Source: Alicyclobacillus herbarius DSM 13609
GTDB taxonomy: Bacteria > Bacillota > Bacilli > Alicyclobacillales > Alicyclobacillaceae
Assembly: GCF_000430585.1 (NCBI RefSeq)
Contig: NZ_AUMH01000020.1
Location: 1 to 64,000, forward strand
Reading direction: 5' to 3'
Length of the DNA stretch: 64,000 nt
The notes under the pieces: generated by a model
Told to the model about the DNA's origin: nothing
What the model saw: the letters and a program-made list of their open reading frames with translations, nothing else
The model's database searches: none
In this document: positions 26,306-35,718 of the stretch, piece by piece
Numbering within the stretch: the first letter of the stretch is position 1
How the letters are laid out: each line of letters begins with the position of its first letter
Position numbers and translations under genes: made by a program

Positions 26306-28009
26306 CTATGCGCGCAGTACGGTCGGTTGGGTGACTGTCAGCGGAGTTTTCTTACATTGATCATGACACGTTTTTTCGAGGCTGCAGCACAAGGAGCAAA
26401 TTGGAGCGGCGTGGAAGGGGCAAAGCAGGATGTCTTCCATTTCATACGAATACCCGCAGCACGAACAGGTGATTTCAGCCTGACTATGGCGATGTGCAGT
26501 CTCCCCATCTGGAGCAACCGGGACGTCATAGTCTGGACGGCTCTCGCGCGCAATATAGTATTTTCCCTTCGTCGCCAAAGCGATGATGGGGGCCAGTATG
26601 AACGCCAGTGCGAGGGACGAGAGCGCCGAGAACGCCTGCAGGGTAGATCCGAATGCACCAAAGAAGGCCGCGATGGATACGGCTGAGGCGATGATCATAG
26701 AGCCAAATCCGACCGGATTGAAGTTGTACAGGTGTCCGCGTTTGAACTCGATGAATTTCGGGCTGATGCCGAGAATCATTTTGTTGATTACGATATCTGA
26801 CACCATGGCGCCTATCCAGGCCACGGCAACATTTGAATAGAATCCGAGCACGGTGTTGAGAAAGCCAAAGATTCCCCACTCCATCAAGGCGAGTGCAATG
26901 GCCACGTTCAAGAACAGCCAAACCACTCGGCCAGGATGGAAATGGAAAATGCGGGAGAAGAAATTGGACCAGGATAGCGATCCCGAATAGGCATTCGTGA
27001 CATTGATTTTGATCTGAGACAGCAGGACGAAGAAGGTAGCCACCGCCAATGCGGCGAACATGCTCGGGATGACGGTGTGGAAGGCGTAGGTGTACATGTG
27101 AATCGGTTCATCCGCCTGCACCTTGCCGACCAGCGGATCGATGTAAGAAGCCATAAAGGAGCCGGCCATCTGTTTGAGGGCGCCAAGAATCACCCAGCCA
27201 GGGCCTGCAAGGAGCACTGCGACCCACCATTTGGAGCGGTTAGCTGGGGTCAGGTTGGGCATAAAGCGCAGATAATCCACCTGCTCTCCAATCTGGGCAA
27301 TGAGGGAGAGCGTTACGCCGCAGGCCAAGCCAAATTCAATCGGGCTGAACGCTGCCCCTGATGCAGAGGCTCCGGCAAAGTGGGTCCAGGCCGCGAATGC
27401 GCTCGGGTCTTTGATGGCTATTGCGGCCAATGGACCAAGCATCAGAATCAGCCAGACCGGCTGAGTAAGGACCTGCAGCTTGGAAAGAGCGGTCATCCCG
27501 TACATGACCAGTGGGATGACAATCAGGGAGCAGATGAGGTATGCGACCGCCAGCGGAATGTGAAAGAAAAGGTTTAATGCCTGCGCCATGACGGAACCTT
27601 CGGTGGAGAAATAGATGAACGTGAACGACGCATAGACCAGGGAGGTCAGGGTGGATCCATAATACCCGAATCCGGCTCCGCGGGTAAGTAGGTCCATGTC
27701 GATGTTGTATCTGGCGGAATAGTAGGCAATTGGAATTCCGGTGGCGAAGATGATCGCCGCGACAACGAGAATGGCCCAGAGCGAGTTTGCGAATCCGAAA
27801 CTTAACGCGATGGAACCACCAATGGCGAAATCGGCCATGTAGGCGATACCGCCTAATGCGGAGTTGGCCACCGTAAATTCGCTCCATCGGCGGAACGAAC
27901 GCGGCGCATAGCGCAGGGCATAGTCTTCCATCACCGGGTTGTTGACCCATCGATTGAAGGCCCTCCTCGGGCGGCCTTTTCGGCTCTGTTCGATATCCAG
28001 TGCTGACAT
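26306..28009 (-). CDS. NCS1-family permease with C-terminal Cys-rich module
   Basis: 567 aa. Residues ~1-505 are an NCS1 (purine/cytosine/hydantoin/allantoin) permease: the N-terminal NPVMEDYALRYAPRSFRRWSE split at its core, then about 12 membrane segments. The last ~57 residues are soluble with nine Cys, including TCSCCG, ILLCPFHAAPICSLCCS and KTCHDQCK, likely a metal-binding module. From memory, the same PICSLCCS-type module is found in NCS1 permease-histidine kinase fusions; here nothing follows it. AGGAG lies 8 nt before ATG 28009. Divergence from the urease operon and a GlnR/TnrA box suggest uptake of a nitrogen source. Confidence 0.85.
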   Translation of the reverse strand: MSALDIEQSRKGRPRRAFNRWVNNPVMEDYALRYAPRSFRRWSEFTVANSALGGIAYMADFAIGGSIALSFGFANSLWAILVVAAIIFATGIPIAYYSARYNIDMDLLTRGAGFGYYGSTLTSLVYASFTFIYFSTEGSVMAQALNLFFHIPLAVAYLICSLIVIPLVMYGMTALSKLQVLTQPVWLILMLGPLAAIAIKDPSAFAAWTHFAGASASGAAFSPIEFGLACGVTLSLIAQIGEQVDYLRFMPNLTPANRSKWWVAVLLAGPGWVILGALKQMAGSFMASYIDPLVGKVQADEPIHMYTYAFHTVIPSMFAALAVATFFVLLSQIKINVTNAYSGSLSWSNFFSRIFHFHPGRVVWLFLNVAIALALMEWGIFGFLNTVLGFYSNVAVAWIGAMVSDIVINKMILGISPKFIEFKRGHLYNFNPVGFGSMIIASAVSIAAFFGAFGSTLQAFSALSSLALAFILAPIIALATKGKYYIARESRPDYDVPVAPDGETAHRHSQAEITCSCCGYSYEMEDILLCPFHAAPICSLCCSLEKTCHDQCKKTPLTVTQPTVLRA

Positions 28010-28037
28010 CCGCTCCACTCCTCTCCTCTCTTATACG

Positions 28038-28053
28038 CCAATTTCAAAATTGG
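28038..28053. repeat. 16-bp palindrome in the NCS1 permease leader
   Basis: CCAATTT-CA-AAATTGG, just upstream of the permease ribosome binding site. A similar CAATTTCAAAAAATT occurs near 24222 before the APC permease. It resembles, imperfectly, a CodY-type AATTTTC-GAAAATT site, or may be an mRNA hairpin. Confidence 0.5.
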
Positions 28054-28087
28054 GGCGGTTTTGTGCTGATTTGGCGTAAGTAAGTAC

Positions 28088-28141
28088 ACCTTAGCACGTG
28101 AAACAAGCCCACCACAATATTTAGTGTAATGTAAAGTGACA
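28088..28141 (-). promoter_or_regulatory. GlnR/TnrA box and promoter of the NCS1 permease gene
   Basis: The box TGTAA-N7-TGACA (28125-28141) fits TGTNA-N7-TNACA, the common core of GlnR and TnrA sites. On the minus strand a -10-like TAAGGT (28093-28088) preceded by TGC puts the predicted start near 28081, so the box centre is about -52. A weak TTGTGG serves as possible -35. Confidence 0.68.
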
Positions 28142-28210
28142 TAAATAGGACGGAAGAGAGTATATTTCAGGTGTTTCTTGTCTAAGTGAAGGCCAAAAAC
28201 TCGAAATACA

Positions 28211-28262
28211 TGTCATATGATGTGACATTAAACATTGTGCTTTATTTTTTACGTGCTAGAAT
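28211..28262 (+). promoter_or_regulatory. GlnR/TnrA box and promoter of the urease operon
   Basis: TGTCA-TATGATG-TGACA at 28211-28227 matches TGTNA-N7-TNACA fully and the longer TnrA consensus with one central mismatch. Downstream, TTGTGC (28235) and an extended -10 TGC-TAGAAT (28257-28262) are 16 bp apart. The predicted start near 28269 puts the box centre at about -50, the spacing known for TnrA-activated promoters. Confidence 0.78.
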
Positions 28263-28336
28263 GGTCCCAGCAGACGTCGATAATGGAATATTCAGTGCGA
28301 AAACCGTCTGTACTTTTCTAAGGGGGGACATCTTCC

Positions 28337-28414
28337 ATGCCTGAGGCAGGGGCTAACGGGCATTCCTCAGCCCGCGACCGTGTTCGAAAAGGAAGCAGTG
28401 GAGACCTGCCATGA
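28337..28414 (+). CDS. 25-codon leader ORF coupled to ureA
   Basis: ATG 28337 is preceded by AAGGGGGG with 9 nt spacing, a stronger site than that of ureA. The peptide begins [19 protein letters not shown], is hydrophilic and basic, and has no membrane segment. Its TGA overlaps the ureA ATG as ATGA, so termination could feed ribosomes to ureA. It may be a translational coupler or attenuator-like leader; conservation would decide whether the peptide matters. Confidence 0.55.
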   Translation: MPEAGANGHSSARDRVRKGSSGDLP

Positions 28415-28713
28415 GACTGACAGATAGGGAGACGGAAAAACTGTTGCTGGTCGTGGCTGGGGATTTGGCGCGGCGACGAAGAGAGCGGGGGTTGAAGCTG
28501 AATCACCCTGAGGCCGTGGCGCTCATCACTTGCGAGATCTTGGAAGGCGCCCGGGACGGCAAGTCGGTGGAGGAACTGATGGTGTTGGGCCGACAGGTGC
28601 TCTCACGTGATGATGTCATGGAGGGGATACCCGAGATGATTCCTGAAATTCAGGTGGAGGCGACGTTTCCGGACGGTACCAAATTGATCACGGTACACAA
28701 CCCCATCTCGTAG
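28411..28713 (+). CDS. ureA: Urease gamma subunit
   Basis: 100 aa, complete. The start [20 protein letters not shown] and the [13 protein letters not shown] and [20 protein letters not shown] blocks are typical. It forms the nickel urease with UreB and UreC, hydrolysing urea to ammonia and carbamate in the cytoplasm. Its ATG overlaps the stop of a 25-codon leader ORF; its own ribosome binding site (GTGGAG) is modest. Confidence 0.97.
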   Translation: MRLTDRETEKLLLVVAGDLARRRRERGLKLNHPEAVALITCEILEGARDGKSVEELMVLGRQVLSRDDVMEGIPEMIPEIQVEATFPDGTKLITVHNPIS

Positions 28714-28737
28714 AGCCGGACAGAAGGTACACCGGTA

Positions 28738-29106
28738 TTGGCAGAGCGAAATCCCACATTTTTAACCAAAGGTGGAGTGGCTTTGATACCTGGGGAATAT
28801 CTACTTTTGGAAGATCCGATAGCATGCAACGTGGGCCGGCCGGTGGTCACGGTGACCGTGGTCAATCGCGGCGACCGGCCCGTCCAGGTCGGCTCTCACT
28901 ATCATTTCTACGAAGTCAACGAGGCGCTGGCCTTTGACCGTGCGCAGGCATGGGGTACACGACTGAACATTCCGTCTGGGACAGCGGCGAGGTTCGAACC
29001 GGGGGATGCCCGTACGGTGGAACTGGTGCCGTTTGTCGGGGAGCGCCGCGTGCATGGGTTTAACTCGCGTGCGGAAGGCCCGCTGGAGGGGAAAACCGAG
29101 CCATGA
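28738..29106 (+). CDS. ureB: Urease beta subunit
   Basis: 122 aa. It has [27 protein letters not shown] and the [18 protein letters not shown] block. The start is TTG 28738 with GAAGG upstream. Its stop overlaps the ureC ATG by 4 bp, giving coupled translation in the order gamma-beta-alpha. Confidence 0.97.
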   Translation: MAERNPTFLTKGGVALIPGEYLLLEDPIACNVGRPVVTVTVVNRGDRPVQVGSHYHFYEVNEALAFDRAQAWGTRLNIPSGTAARFEPGDARTVELVPFVGERRVHGFNSRAEGPLEGKTEP

Positions 29107-30818
29107 CACTCTGGATGTCGCGCAGACAGTACGCGGACATGTTTGGTCCCACGACCGGGGACGCCGTGCGATTGGCCGACACGGAACTGTTTATCGAGAT
29201 CGAAAAAGACCTCACTGTATACGGGGACGAGGTGAAATTTGGCGGGGGAAAAGTGATCCGGGACGGAATGGGCCAGCATCCTCACGCCACGCGAGATGAC
29301 GCCGTGATGGATTTGGTGATCACGAACGCGGTAATTTTGGACGCTTCCGGAATCTACAAGGCGGATGTCGGGATACGCGATGGTCGCATTGCGGCCATCG
29401 GCAAGGCGGGCAACCCGTGGGTAATGGACGGGGTCAACGTGTTGATTGGCGCGGGCACCGAGGTGATTGCGGGCGAGGGGAAAATCCTCACGGCGGGGGG
29501 CGTGGATGCGCACATTCACTTCATCTGTCCGCAGCAGGTGCCAACGGCGTTGGCATCCGGAATCACCACCATGCTCGGCGGGGGCACCGGCCCGGCGGAG
29601 GGTACGAACGCGACGACGTGCACACCCGGCGTATGGAACCTGCACCGGATGCTGCGGGCGGCCGACGGGTTGCCCGTGAACGTGGGCTTTCTCGGCAAGG
29701 GCAACGCATCGCATGCGGATCCGCTGCTGGAGCAAGTGGAGGCTGGGGCGATTGGGTTGAAGCTCCACGAGGATTGGGGCTGCACGCCCGCGGCCATTGA
29801 TACGGCCCTGCGGGTAGCGGACGAGATGGATGTGCAGGTGGCTATTCATACCGACACGTTGAACGAGAGCGGATTCGTCGAGCGGACGCTGGAGGCCATC
29901 GCGGGACGCGTGATTCATACCTATCACACGGAGGGCGCCGGGGGTGGGCATGCTCCAGACATCATGAAAGTGGCTTCCTATCCCCATATCCTGCCGTCCT
30001 CGACCAACCCGACCCGCCCGTTCACCGTGAACACAGTGGCTGAACACCTCGACATGCTGATGGTCTGCCACCACCTAGATCCGAACGTGCCGGAGGACGT
30101 CGCCTTTGCCGATTCACGGATTCGCCCGGAGACCATTGCGGCGGAGGACATCCTCCATGACATGGGAGCCATCAGCATGATGAGTTCTGACTCGCAGGCG
30201 ATGGGGCGGGTCGGCGAGGTGATTATCCGCACCTGGCAAACGGCGGACAAAATGAAGCGCCAGCGCGGGAAGCTGCCGGAAGATGCCGGGCGCGTGGGGG
30301 ACAATGTGCGGGTGAAGCGGTATATCGCAAAGTACACCATCAACCCGGCCGTCACCCATGGCATCAGCGCCTACGTAGGTTCGGTGGAAGAAGGAAAGCT
30401 GGCAGACCTCGTCCTGTGGGATCCCGCCTTCTTTGGAATCAAGCCCGACCTGGTGCTGAAAGGGGGCATGATTGTGCTCTCGGCGATGGGGGATGCCAAT
30501 GCCTCCATCCCGACTCCGCAGCCTGTCTTGTATCGTCCCATGTTTGGGACGCTGGGCGGCGCGCGGTTTGACACCAGCGTGACCTTCGTCTCCCAAGTGG
30601 CGCAGGAGAGAAAGATTGGCCAGAGGCTGGGCTTGCAAAAACCCACGTTGCCTGTGTCGGGGACGAGGCGCTTGCAGAAGTCGGACATGCTGCACAACGA
30701 CCTGACTCCTCAGATTGAGATCGATCCGCAGACGTATGAGGTGCGGGTGGATGGGGAGCCGGTTCACTGTGAACCTGCGGATAGGTTGCCGATGGCGCAG
30801 AGGTACTTTCTGTTTTGA
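29103..30818 (+). CDS. ureC: Urease alpha (catalytic) subunit
   Basis: 571 aa, full length. Nickel ligands include the two His of GGVDAHIHF; the carbamylated Lys is in [12 protein letters not shown]; the flap has MVCHHLD; the Asp ligand region is [13 protein letters not shown]. It starts [20 protein letters not shown]. It overlaps ureB by ATGA and is followed 54 bp later by ureE. Confidence 0.98.
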   Translation: MTLWMSRRQYADMFGPTTGDAVRLADTELFIEIEKDLTVYGDEVKFGGGKVIRDGMGQHPHATRDDAVMDLVITNAVILDASGIYKADVGIRDGRIAAIGKAGNPWVMDGVNVLIGAGTEVIAGEGKILTAGGVDAHIHFICPQQVPTALASGITTMLGGGTGPAEGTNATTCTPGVWNLHRMLRAADGLPVNVGFLGKGNASHADPLLEQVEAGAIGLKLHEDWGCTPAAIDTALRVADEMDVQVAIHTDTLNESGFVERTLEAIAGRVIHTYHTEGAGGGHAPDIMKVASYPHILPSSTNPTRPFTVNTVAEHLDMLMVCHHLDPNVPEDVAFADSRIRPETIAAEDILHDMGAISMMSSDSQAMGRVGEVIIRTWQTADKMKRQRGKLPEDAGRVGDNVRVKRYIAKYTINPAVTHGISAYVGSVEEGKLADLVLWDPAFFGIKPDLVLKGGMIVLSAMGDANASIPTPQPVLYRPMFGTLGGARFDTSVTFVSQVAQERKIGQRLGLQKPTLPVSGTRRLQKSDMLHNDLTPQIEIDPQTYEVRVDGEPVHCEPADRLPMAQRYFLF

Positions 30819-30872
30819 GGCTTGCCTCATCCGTCGCCGACCCATGACTACAAGAGAAACGGGGGTTTTTTC

Positions 30873-31349
30873 GTGATTTGTACCAAGGTGGTGGGCCATG
30901 TACACGAGGGCGTCGCGGCTTCCCGCCGGTTGGACCGCGTATGGCTGCACTCGGAGGCATTGCTGAAACGGATACAGCGGCTTCGCACCGAATCCGGGCG
31001 GGAGCTTGGGCTGCGGCTGCCGGCGGACAGCGCAGCTTTGCGCGATGGGGATATCTTGTGGATGGACGACGAGGCGGCTGTCGTGGTCTCCGTGTTGCCG
31101 GAGTCGGTGCTGGTCGTTTCCCCCAAATCGCTGCGCGAGATGGGTGAGGTGGCGCACCGACTGGGGAATCGCCATGTGCCGGCCCAGTTTGAGGGGGATA
31201 CCCTGATTGTCGCCGACGATCCGCTGCTGGAGCAGTTATTTGTCAGCCTCGAGGTGCCCTTTGTCCGTGAAGAGCGGGTGCTGCGGGAGCCGTTTCGTTA
31301 CATCGCAGAGCACGGTCATGGTCACAGCCCCGGGCATGGACATGCTTGA
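30873..31349 (+). CDS. ureE: Urease accessory protein UreE (nickel metallochaperone)
   Basis: 158 aa with an N-terminal domain, a central DILWMDDEAAVVVSVLPE region and a His-rich tail HGHGHSPGHGHA that would bind nickel and pass it to UreG. I choose GTG 30873, preceded by GGGGG, since the frame upstream lacks a ribosome binding site. Confidence 0.93.
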   Translation: MICTKVVGHVHEGVAASRRLDRVWLHSEALLKRIQRLRTESGRELGLRLPADSAALRDGDILWMDDEAAVVVSVLPESVLVVSPKSLREMGEVAHRLGNRHVPAQFEGDTLIVADDPLLEQLFVSLEVPFVREERVLREPFRYIAEHGHGHSPGHGHA

Positions 31350-31357
31350 GGATCGAC

Positions 31358-32137
31358 ATGATGGACGCGCTGTTAACCCTTCTTCAATTATATGATTCCA
31401 ATTTTCCATCCGGCGCTTACGCTCACTCGTTGGGGCTGGAGACGTATATCCAAGACGGCCGCGTGCGTGACGCGAAAACCTTTCGCGAGTACCTGGAGGC
31501 GCATCTACGAGGGCCGCTGGTGTACACGGATGGCTTCGCTTTCCGGATTGTTCACGAGGCGGCCCAGGAACACGATTTCGATCGGATCGCCAGCGTGGAC
31601 GAGCGTCTATATGTGAATAACGTTCCGCAGGAGACCCGCACTGCGGCGTGCCGGATGGGCACGCGCTTGGTGATGATGGCCCGCACATTGTTTCCAGACG
31701 ACGCGCTGCTCATGGAGTACGCACAAGGCGTTCGGAAAGGTCATGTTCATGGACATCCTGCTGTGGTGTATGGATTGGCGGCCTACGCCGCTGGAGTCGA
31801 GATGTCACTTGGGTTGGCTGGCTATTTGTACAGCAGCTTGGCTGTCCAAGTGCAAAACGGGGTGCGCGCCATCCCGCTGGGGCAGACCGATGGCCAGTTA
31901 TTGCTGCTTGCACTGCGTGCCCAGATTCCCGACTCCGTGAGCCGGGTGTTGCAACTGCAGGATTGCGACTTTGGCGCGGTATCCCCGGGACTGGAGATGG
32001 CCCAGCTGCGGCACAACCAGCTTCACGTGCGAATTTTTATGTCCAAGTCGTCAGGAGGGATGGCGGGTTGGACACGGTGCGTATTGGTATTGGGGGGCCG
32101 GTTGGCGCCGGCAAGACCATGTTGGTGGATAAATTGA
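31358..32137 (+). CDS. ureF: Urease accessory protein UreF, C-terminus overlapping ureG
   Basis: 259 aa as read. Conserved parts run from [21 protein letters not shown] to [21 protein letters not shown], where UreF proteins usually end. The frame then continues ~28 codons into ureG (70-bp overlap) before a stop, giving an unusual tail rich in Arg and Trp. UreF acts with UreG and UreD as the activation complex and gates GTP hydrolysis. The ATG 31358 follows GAGGA; TTG 31346, overlapping the ureE stop, is an alternative start. Confidence 0.92.
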   Translation: MMDALLTLLQLYDSNFPSGAYAHSLGLETYIQDGRVRDAKTFREYLEAHLRGPLVYTDGFAFRIVHEAAQEHDFDRIASVDERLYVNNVPQETRTAACRMGTRLVMMARTLFPDDALLMEYAQGVRKGHVHGHPAVVYGLAAYAAGVEMSLGLAGYLYSSLAVQVQNGVRAIPLGQTDGQLLLLALRAQIPDSVSRVLQLQDCDFGAVSPGLEMAQLRHNQLHVRIFMSKSSGGMAGWTRCVLVLGGRLAPARPCWWIN

Positions 32138-32676
32138 CGCGCCGGCTGTATCCGCAGCTCAGCGTCGCGGTTATTACCAATGATATCTATACAAAGGAAG
32201 ACGCGAATTACCTCATCCGCGCAGGGGTGCTACCCGAGGATCGCATCATCGGGGTCGAGACGGGTGGGTGTCCGCACACCGCCATTCGCGAGGATGCTTC
32301 TATGAATTTTGCTGCAATGGACGAACTACTGCAGCGTCACGGACACCTGGATATGATTTTTGTCGAGAGCGGTGGCGACAACCTGTCGGCAACCTTCAGC
32401 CCGGAGCTCGTCGATCTCTCCATTTACGTGATTGACGTGGCCCAGGGGGAGAAGATTCCGCGCAAGAACGGGCAAGGGATGATTAAATCGGACTTACTCA
32501 TCATTAACAAGATTGACCTGGCCCCCTACGTTGGAGCCCGCCTGGAAGTCATGGAGCAAGATGCGCTGCGGGCAAGGGATGGGCGCCCACTGTTCATGAC
32601 TAATCTCCGGGATGACGTTGGTCTTGCCGAAGTGGTGGGGTGGTTACATGAGCACGCCTTCTTGGCCGGGCTGTGA
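32068..32676 (+). CDS. ureG: Urease accessory GTPase UreG
   Basis: 202 aa SIMIBI-class GTPase. P-loop GGPVGAGKT, the [13 protein letters not shown] block, the nickel-binding Cys-x-His motif in [19 protein letters not shown] and the guanine-specificity INKIDLAPY are all present. The start is TTG 32068 with AGGAGGG 8 nt upstream, inside the end of ureF. It drives nickel insertion into urease. Confidence 0.97.
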   Translation: MDTVRIGIGGPVGAGKTMLVDKLTRRLYPQLSVAVITNDIYTKEDANYLIRAGVLPEDRIIGVETGGCPHTAIREDASMNFAAMDELLQRHGHLDMIFVESGGDNLSATFSPELVDLSIYVIDVAQGEKIPRKNGQGMIKSDLLIINKIDLAPYVGARLEVMEQDALRARDGRPLFMTNLRDDVGLAEVVGWLHEHAFLAGL

Positions 32677-33502
32677 GTCCCGTTGTCCGACGTTGACCGG
32701 GCGGTTGCGGATGGAGTTGGCGGAACGGCGGGGCCGGACCGAGATTGAGTCCCTGGTCGAAGAAGGCGCGTTTCGTCTGTCCCGCCCGGTGTACGGAGTG
32801 GGGCCCGATCCGCAACTATACCTGATTCACGTGGGCGGCGGGTGTGTGGAAGGGGACGCGTACGAACTGACCGTCATTGGTGGGAGCGGATCGCGGGCGG
32901 TATTAACCACCCAGTCCGCGACCAAGGTCTACAAGAGTCCGGTGCGGCCTGTCACCCAGTCCGTCACCATAGACTTGGCTCCTGGTAGCTGCTTGGACTT
33001 TCGCCCGGATGTCATCATCCCTTACGAGAACGCGCGCTATCATCAGCGCACACACGTGCGCATGAACGCCTCGTCTCGACTCTTTTATTCGGAGATTCTT
33101 ACCCCGGGTTGGTCCGCCGACGGTGGGTGGTTCCGCTACAACGAGTTTCGCTCGTGGTTGACGGTTTGGGTGGATGACCGGCCGGTTTTGTACGACCATC
33201 AGTGGCTTTGCCCCGATAACACGTTCCTGGGCCTCGGCCAGATGGAAGGATACACCCATTACGGGACGTTGCTGGTGATGGGCTATGAGCTCTCCGATCC
33301 GGCGCAACACGTACTGGCCGAGTCCGTGCAAGGATTGGGTATACAAGGGTGCGTCGGGTTGTCGCCGCTGCCGGGGCCGGGGTTTATGGTGCGCGTGTTC
33401 GGATTGTCCACCGACGAAGTGGAGAAGGTCTTTCATGTTGTTCGGGCGCGCATCTGGCGCGAATGGTTCGGCGCGACTCCGCAGTTGCTGCGCAAGTATT
33501 AA
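32648..33502 (+). CDS. ureD: Urease accessory protein UreD (UreH)
   Basis: 284 aa. Typical segments are [21 protein letters not shown]-like [27 protein letters not shown] and NEFRSW. It is the scaffold that binds apo-urease and channels nickel. ATG 32648 is taken as start but its ribosome binding site is poor; a downstream GTG or TTG is possible. It overlaps ureG by 29 bp. Confidence 0.93.
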   Translation: MSTPSWPGCESRCPTLTGRLRMELAERRGRTEIESLVEEGAFRLSRPVYGVGPDPQLYLIHVGGGCVEGDAYELTVIGGSGSRAVLTTQSATKVYKSPVRPVTQSVTIDLAPGSCLDFRPDVIIPYENARYHQRTHVRMNASSRLFYSEILTPGWSADGGWFRYNEFRSWLTVWVDDRPVLYDHQWLCPDNTFLGLGQMEGYTHYGTLLVMGYELSDPAQHVLAESVQGLGIQGCVGLSPLPGPGFMVRVFGLSTDEVEKVFHVVRARIWREWFGATPQLLRKY

Positions 33503-33530
33503 GGCTGTTGTCTGACAGGAGGGAGAGTAT

Positions 33531-34562
33531 TTGAGCGGACAAGGCGCACCTTCTCTCCACACGACGGAGATCGTGATGGGCATTCTGCAATGCCTCGGAT
33601 GGGGTGTATGGTGGTTCGGGGTGCATCATTTGTCGAGCCTATGGGCACTTGGACCCATGGCGTATCTGTTTGGGTTGCGCCACGCGGTCGATGCGGATCA
33701 CATTGTCGCCATCGACACCACCACCCGAAAACTGTTGCACGAGGGATCCCGCGCGCGGGCGGTGGGACTGTACTTCTCACTGGGGCATTCTACCGTGGTG
33801 TTTACGTTGGTTGCCGTGCTGGCGGTCTGCACCTACCACTGGGCGGCCACCGCCGCCCCAGCCGCGTTGACGTTCACCGGATCTTTGGTTTCGGCGACCT
33901 TCCTCTACGTGGTGGCCATGTGGAACGCGGCGGTGCTGTGGACTCTACTGCGCAACAGACGGCTGCACGCGGGCCCGGAGTACAGGCAGGCGCCAGCAGG
34001 CAAGGGGCTACTCTGCACCGTGTACGCCGCCAGTCTGCGCTGGGTGAACCGGGACTGGCACATGTACTTTGTGGGGTTGTTGTTTGGTCTGGGCTTCGAC
34101 ACGGCCACTGAGATTGCCCTATTGGCTTTTGGTACGACGACCATCGGGGGTGTACATACAAACGCCTGGACCCTTCCCGAAACCCTCAGTGTCCTGGTGC
34201 TGCCCCTGTTGTTCTCGGGGGGCATGAGTCTCTTGGATGGGTTAGACGGGCTGTGCATGGCCCGAGCGTACGGCTGGGCGAGCGAAGACCCTGTACGACG
34301 TTGGCGTTACAACGTGGCCATCACAGCCCTGTCGACAGGCGCGGCCTGGATGGTCGGCACCTTTGAGTGGACACAGATTTTGGCCGAAGGTCTCGTGGGT
34401 ACAATGTGGCAGTTCATCAACCCGGCTAATTGGTGTCACGAGGACATGTGGGGTTTGTGGATGACGGGGATTCTCTTGTGCTTGTGGGGAGTGGCTTGGC
34501 TGCGCAACCTTCGTATGCCCCACACGCGCGCCGACGCTGGGGCTCGACGCCTGCCCGGTTAA
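33531..34562 (+). CDS. NiCoT-family nickel/cobalt importer
   Basis: 343 aa membrane protein. The family signature HX4DH is in GLRHAVDADHIVAID, with further motifs LGFDTATEIALLAFG and SGGMSLLDGLDG. It would import nickel for the adjacent urease. The start is TTG 33531 with AGGAGGGAGAG upstream, 28 bp after ureD, so it is the last gene of the urease operon. No terminator is obvious after it. Confidence 0.94.
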   Translation: MSGQGAPSLHTTEIVMGILQCLGWGVWWFGVHHLSSLWALGPMAYLFGLRHAVDADHIVAIDTTTRKLLHEGSRARAVGLYFSLGHSTVVFTLVAVLAVCTYHWAATAAPAALTFTGSLVSATFLYVVAMWNAAVLWTLLRNRRLHAGPEYRQAPAGKGLLCTVYAASLRWVNRDWHMYFVGLLFGLGFDTATEIALLAFGTTTIGGVHTNAWTLPETLSVLVLPLLFSGGMSLLDGLDGLCMARAYGWASEDPVRRWRYNVAITALSTGAAWMVGTFEWTQILAEGLVGTMWQFINPANWCHEDMWGLWMTGILLCLWGVAWLRNLRMPHTRADAGARRLPG

Positions 34563-34760
34563 GGGGTGCCGCCCGATTTAGCACAGAGGATGACTATATT
34601 TGCACGGAATGTCAATTATTTTGGTTTGTTGAAGCATTACAATCGATTCAGAAATGTGTCGGCGCGCGTTTGTTGGACGATGACTGGTGATCACCGAAGA
34701 GCGCCGTGAATCCATACGGAAGCCGGCGTCCGTCCCTTCCGCGGAAACGGAGGAATTTGC

Positions 34761-35213
34761 ATGGCTAATGGTATATTGGGAACCAATGTTGTGGCGCAGA
34801 TTGGCATCATTTTACGTGATATTGAGAAGACAGCGCAGAAGTTCGCGGAATTCTTCGGTGTGGAAACCCCGTCTTGGCAATTGACGGATGGACAGGAGAG
34901 GGCCCATACTGAGTACCGGGGGGAAGCGACGGATGCCCGTGCAAAACTGGCGTTTCTTCACATGGGATCGGTCGACATTGAACTCATTGAGCCGGTCGGA
35001 GGCCCGAGCATCTGGCAGGAGTTCCTCGACACGCACGGGGAAGGCGTCCATCATATCGCGTTTGTCGTCAAGGATATGCAGGGGAAACTGAAGGCATTGG
35101 ATGCCATGGGCATCCCGTTAGTTCAACGTGGGGATTACAAAGGCGGTCGATACGCCTATGTGGATGCCAGCGAGTCCCTGAAGGTGATTGTGGAGCTTCT
35201 GGAAAACGATTGA
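34761..35213 (+). CDS. VOC-superfamily protein, methylmalonyl-CoA epimerase-like
   Basis: 150 aa with two beta-alpha-beta-beta-beta repeats: the first around AQIGIILRDIEKTAQKFAEF, with IELIEPVGG, the second from GEGVHHIAFVVKD with VELLE at the end. His and Glu at these positions fit metal ligands of methylmalonyl-CoA epimerase and related proteins. No methylmalonyl-CoA mutase is near; since it precedes a sugar cluster it may be a sugar-related VOC epimerase. GGAGGAA lies 6 nt before the ATG. A terminator at 35380 follows. Confidence 0.8.
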   Translation: MANGILGTNVVAQIGIILRDIEKTAQKFAEFFGVETPSWQLTDGQERAHTEYRGEATDARAKLAFLHMGSVDIELIEPVGGPSIWQEFLDTHGEGVHHIAFVVKDMQGKLKALDAMGIPLVQRGDYKGGRYAYVDASESLKVIVELLEND

Positions 35214-35718
35214 CTGGTGAGAGGGGTATAGCACCTATACGACATCTGCTTGTTTGTTTCTATTAGTTGTTTGTTATAGAACAGAGCCTGTATGGACGAT
35301 AGAAACACTATACATCGGAATTCCATATCAGACTGTAACTTAAGTTTGACAGTTAAGGATACCTGACTGAGCATCGAGACCGCGCTACGGCGCGGTTTTT
35401 TCATCGTTTCGAAAGATGAGCGGTCCGCAATGGGGGCGCGAGACGTCGGTTACACCTCTATCATAGGCTCATGTCAAGAACCCGGATCACGCACTGTGCG
35501 GAATCGGTGCCCTTCTTAGTCGTGGTGCATAGTTCTTCTGAATTTTGGAGGAACGGTTCGGATATTTGGATGTGAACTGGGCCCGTGAGAAACTACAATG
35601 AAATTCAACCAGGAAATTGAATCAACTCACACTTCCCGAAAACGCTTCCAATCGGTATCGCGTCATGGGTCATCGTGGGGTCAAACGAGAATCTCGAGGA
35701 ATTAAGGAGGGGCGACCT
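35214..35718 (+). promoter_or_regulatory. Intergenic region: terminator, then leader of the pectin cluster
   Basis: After a terminator (35380-35401) there is a -10-like TACAAT at 35594-35599 with no good -35, as in promoters needing an activator; the cluster encodes an AraC-type regulator. CGAAAACGCTTCCA at 35637-35650 differs from the cre (CcpA) consensus at two positions. No gene is evident; the frame open before 35719 lacks a ribosome binding site. Confidence 0.45.
35380..35401 (+). terminator. Intrinsic terminator
   Basis: Stem CCGCGC-TACG-GCGCGG followed by TTTTTT. It separates the VOC gene from the pectin cluster. Confidence 0.92.

Noticed and set aside
28038-28053. CCAATTTCAAAATTGG as a CodY site
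   Set aside because: The CodY motif is longer and has a different centre; similarity is too weak for a call.
28908-30074. 388-codon minus-strand frame opposite ureC
   Set aside because: Antisense shadow of a highly conserved gene.
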